The notes under the pieces: generated by a model
Told to the model about the DNA's origin: nothing
Databases searched by the model: none
Seen by the model: the letters and a program-made list of their open reading frames with translations, nothing else
From: Roseivirga sp. 4D4
Lineage (GTDB): Bacteria; Bacteroidota; Bacteroidia; Cytophagales; Cyclobacteriaceae
Length of the DNA stretch: 64,000 nt
Assembly: GCF_001747095.1 (NCBI RefSeq)
Contig: NZ_MDGP01000001.1
Location: 3,207,001-3,271,000, forward strand
Reading direction: 5' to 3'
In this document: positions 62,428 to 64,000 of the stretch, in pieces
Numbering within the stretch: the first letter of the stretch is position 1
How the letters are laid out: each line of letters begins with the position of its first letter
Program-made: the position numbers and the translations under genes

Positions 62428-62970
62428 ATGTCTAAGCGCGTCATATACATTTTTGGCACTATTGTCTTTGTTCTACTCGCAATTATTGGGGTACAGCAAT
62501 ACATGCTATATCAAACAAAACAGTATAGCCCAGAATCGATCGCTAGGTATACCAGTAGTGACGTCAGTATAAGCGTTACTTATAGTCGTCCTTCAAAAAA
62601 GGGTCGGGAGATTTTTGGTGATTTGGTCCCTTATGGCAGATGGTGGAGAACCGGGGCGAACGAACCAACGACAATTGAGGTTTCCAGAGACATCACATTT
62701 GGAGAAGATCAGCTTCTTCCAGCCGGTGAATACTCTTTAGTAACCATCCCAGACGCCTCTTCTTGGCAAGTCATTTTCAACAATAGAATTCCCGATTGGG
62801 GAACCACGTATTACCCAGAAAGCAACGTTGTCAATGTAAGTGCGAGAGTAGAGCTATTGCCCGATGTGGTGGAGCTTTTTACCATTGATTTTACTGAAGA
62901 AAACGGTACTCCTGCACTGATTTTAGCTTGGGATCACACCAAGGTTACAGTGCCTTTTCAGGTACGCTAA
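62428..62970 (+). CDS. DUF2911 family membrane-anchored protein
   Basis: Unknown function, DUF2911 family. One N-terminal membrane helix (VIYIFGTIVFVLLAIIGV) is followed by an extracytoplasmic beta domain: SSDVSISVTYSRPSKKGR, LVPYGRWWRTGANEPTTI, LPAGEYSLVTIP and VIFNNRIPDWGTTYY, all family text. ATG 62428 is preferred because it puts a short basic tail directly before the helix (MSKRVIYIF); an ATG at 62401 would add nine residues, and the two starts share the words ATGTCTAA. Length 180 residues (189 from the upstream ATG). Divergent from glyS. Confidence 0.85.
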   Translation: MSKRVIYIFGTIVFVLLAIIGVQQYMLYQTKQYSPESIARYTSSDVSISVTYSRPSKKGREIFGDLVPYGRWWRTGANEPTTIEVSRDITFGEDQLLPAGEYSLVTIPDASSWQVIFNNRIPDWGTTYYPESNVVNVSARVELLPDVVELFTIDFTEENGTPALILAWDHTKVTVPFQVR

Positions 62971-63068
62971 GCTAAAGCTTAGGCACTTCATTCTAAAATT
63001 CTTTCGTCTTTTGAATTAAACCATTCTCATTGTTTCACATCCAAAAGGTGAATTTAAAACAGAGAGAT

Positions 63069-63581
63069 ATGAGGTCATTATTTAGAAGCACACTGATACT
63101 TACAGTTATTTTTTCGGCCAGTCAGGCCATCGCCCAAAGTGGAGATAAGACACTCTTGAGGACTGAGCAAATCGCAGCAAAGCTAGAGCTGTCCGACAAG
63201 CAAAAAGCCGAGCTGGATAAGGAGTTAAAAGCCAACCAAGAAAGCAGAAAAGCGCAGATGGAGAAAATGCGGGCATTGCGAGAAGAAATGAAGCGAGATG
63301 CTTTCGTTCAACGCCAAGAACAAATGGAACGTATGAAAAGTATCTTGACTCCCGAGCAATGGGAAGAATTCCAAAAACTGCAGAAACAAGGTAAAAACAG
63401 ATTGCAACGCGTAAGGGGCCAGAGAGGGCAAGACGGGGTTAGAGGTCAAGGAAGACAAGGCGGTCAACGCCAATTTATGGGTAGAGCGCAGTTCAGACAA
63501 GGGAGAATGATGCTTCGTAAAAGAGCCGCTCAAAAGCGCATTGAGGAAAAGAAAGAGAAAGCTGGAGACGGAGGTAATTGA
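63069..63581 (+). CDS. Spy/CpxP-like periplasmic protein with Arg/Gln/Gly-rich tail
   Basis: Small exported protein with a signal peptide (LILTVIFSASQAIAQ). The mature part is helical and charged, with an LTxxQ-type motif (SILTPEQWEEFQKLQ) and an earlier LELSDKQKAEL, the layout of Spy/CpxP chaperone-like proteins. The last 55 residues are rich in Arg, Gln and Gly (RGQRGQDGVRGQGRQGGQ), an odd basic tail. ATG 63069 is used; a TTG at 63030 would add 13 residues before the signal peptide. AGAGAG lies just before the ATG. Length 170 residues. Assignment is by pattern only. Confidence 0.72.
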   Translation: MRSLFRSTLILTVIFSASQAIAQSGDKTLLRTEQIAAKLELSDKQKAELDKELKANQESRKAQMEKMRALREEMKRDAFVQRQEQMERMKSILTPEQWEEFQKLQKQGKNRLQRVRGQRGQDGVRGQGRQGGQRQFMGRAQFRQGRMMLRKRAAQKRIEEKKEKAGDGGN

Positions 63582-63609
63582 GACCTTCGCTCATCACCAG
63601 CCATATTGT

Positions 63610-63722
63610 CCCCCGCTGGCGGGGGTTAGGGGGTGGAGGAAGTAATAAATGGGGGGTCTTGCGTGATTGACCTATCAAAAGCCTCCTCCGTCCTTCGGAC
63701 ACCCTGCCTGTGGCAGACAGGC
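63610..63722. repeat. Cluster of GC-rich hairpin repeats
   Basis: Three stem-loops between the Spy-like gene and the amidohydrolase: CCCCCGC-TG-GCGGGGG (63610-63625) followed by TTAGGGGGTGGAGG, then GTCC-TTC-GGAC (63690-63700), then GCCTGT-GGCAG-ACAGGC (63706-63722). Base composition is far above the neighbours. No coding. The text looks like a dispersed extragenic repeat of Bacteroidota genomes; origin not proven. Confidence 0.6.
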
Positions 63723-63764
63723 TTGTTTCAGAATCTCTCAAAGAGAGTTCTACAAGGTTTTTTA

Positions 63765-63802
63765 GATCCTGAAATACCCCGAAACTTCGGGGCAGGATGA
63801 CG
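63765..63802. repeat. Extragenic nested hairpin repeat, copy C
   Basis: ATCCTG ... CAGGAT outer stem around a perfect CCCCGAA-AC-TTCGGGG inner stem, then GACG. Closely matches the second half of the 58055-58128 element. It lies 23 bases beyond the stop of the amidohydrolase gene (-) and may act as its terminator. Confidence 0.7.
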
Positions 63803-63824
63803 TTCTTTTGAAGGCATAAAACAC

Positions 63825-64000
63825 TCAATTTTTCCAATCCTCTTCATCCTTAGGCCCCATCTTACCTTCCACACTTTTCAACAAGGTCTTTGAATCATAT
63901 ACTTTTCCTCCTTTAATCACGGTAAGCACATTTCTTGTATTGGTAATCTCGTCCAGAGGGTTGCCTGTGACCACAAAAGCATCTGCCAATTTGCTTACGG
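63825..64000 (-). CDS. Amidohydrolase family protein, 3' end only
   Basis: An open frame enters from the right edge on - and stops at 63825-63827 (TGA). The 57 or so visible residues read KLADAFVVTGNPLDEI, then NTRNVLTVIKGGKVYD and a lysine/acidic tail ending EDWKN. The GKLADxVVxxGNPLxDI...VxxVIKGGKxxD text is the standard C-terminus of imidazolonepropionase-like amidohydrolases, where it closes the second beta-sandwich domain. Catalytic residues lie outside the window, so substrate and activity cannot be judged. Confidence 0.82.
   Translation of the reverse strand, partial: VSKLADAFVVTGNPLDEITNTRNVLTVIKGGKVYDSKTLLKSVEGKMGPKDEEDWKN

Noticed and set aside
63493..63837. 114-residue frame on - across the Spy-like gene end and the repeat cluster
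   Set aside because: Runs through hairpin repeats and antisense coding sequence, with no homology-like motif.

Overview
The window is chromosomal DNA of a marine-type Bacteroidota bacterium, most likely of the Cytophagales (Roseivirga/Fulvivirga-like; this placement is a guess). Pointers are a complete gldKLMN block with a PorP/SprF gene (type IX secretion and gliding), SusC/SusD pairs, eukaryote-like IleRS and GlyRS, DUF4271 next to hemD, and extragenic hairpin repeats between genes. No tRNA, rRNA, CRISPR array, transposase or phage gene was seen.

Region 1 (1-26.6 kb) is housekeeping and envelope biology: a 5'-truncated class A penicillin-binding protein and uvrC on +; then on - gldN, gldM, gldL, gldK, a PorP/SprF protein, hemD, a DUF4271 membrane protein and an Omp85-type barrel; divergent hemW on +; a one-helix hypothetical protein; a DUF721 protein; an M16 peptidase; and the RND/MMPL exporter-ileS-lspA run with dgt upstream. 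gldKLMN reads as one operon, preceded by a tandem direct repeat that may be a regulatory site.

Region 2 (26.6-58.0 kb) is a large carbohydrate/surface-lipoprotein locus read entirely on +. It opens with a palindrome-rich 361-bp leader, then susC and susD, whose skewed codon use suggests high expression, and a strong terminator. Three tandem paralogous ~1100-residue lipoproteins follow, each with 14 calcium-binding FG-GAP/VCBS loops arranged 7 + ASPIC/UnbV + 7, with a small unknown lipoprotein between the first two. Then come a lipoprotein amidase, a two-domain VOC lipoprotein, a second SusC-like receptor lacking the N-terminal domain, TonB box and SusD partner, a secreted GH65 glucosidase and a vanadium-haloperoxidase/PAP2-type lipoprotein. 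The last part is a cytoplasmic cassette: SGLT-type symporter, amylosucrase-type GH13, GH13 alpha-glucosidase and ROK sugar kinase. A model is uptake and trimming of alpha-glucosides (GH65), then import and splitting of sucrose or similar sugars and phosphorylation of the hexose. A near-palindromic 14-bp motif recurs upstream of both susC genes and the symporter, so the locus may be one regulon; no regulator gene lies in the window.

Region 3 (58-64 kb) holds a PA0069-type radical SAM protein, an AT-rich insertion with a ClpP-fold SDH-type protease carrying a C-terminal zinc ribbon plus a 62-residue protein, glyS (-), a DUF2911 protein, a Spy/CpxP-like protein, a cluster of GC-rich hairpin repeats and the 3' end of an amidohydrolase gene (-) running off the right edge.

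The best candidates for something undescribed are the triple 7+7 propeller lipoprotein set with its haloperoxidase/amidase/VOC companions, the receptor without a TonB box, and the SDH-protease/small-protein pair. All identifications come from reading motifs; no database search was run.
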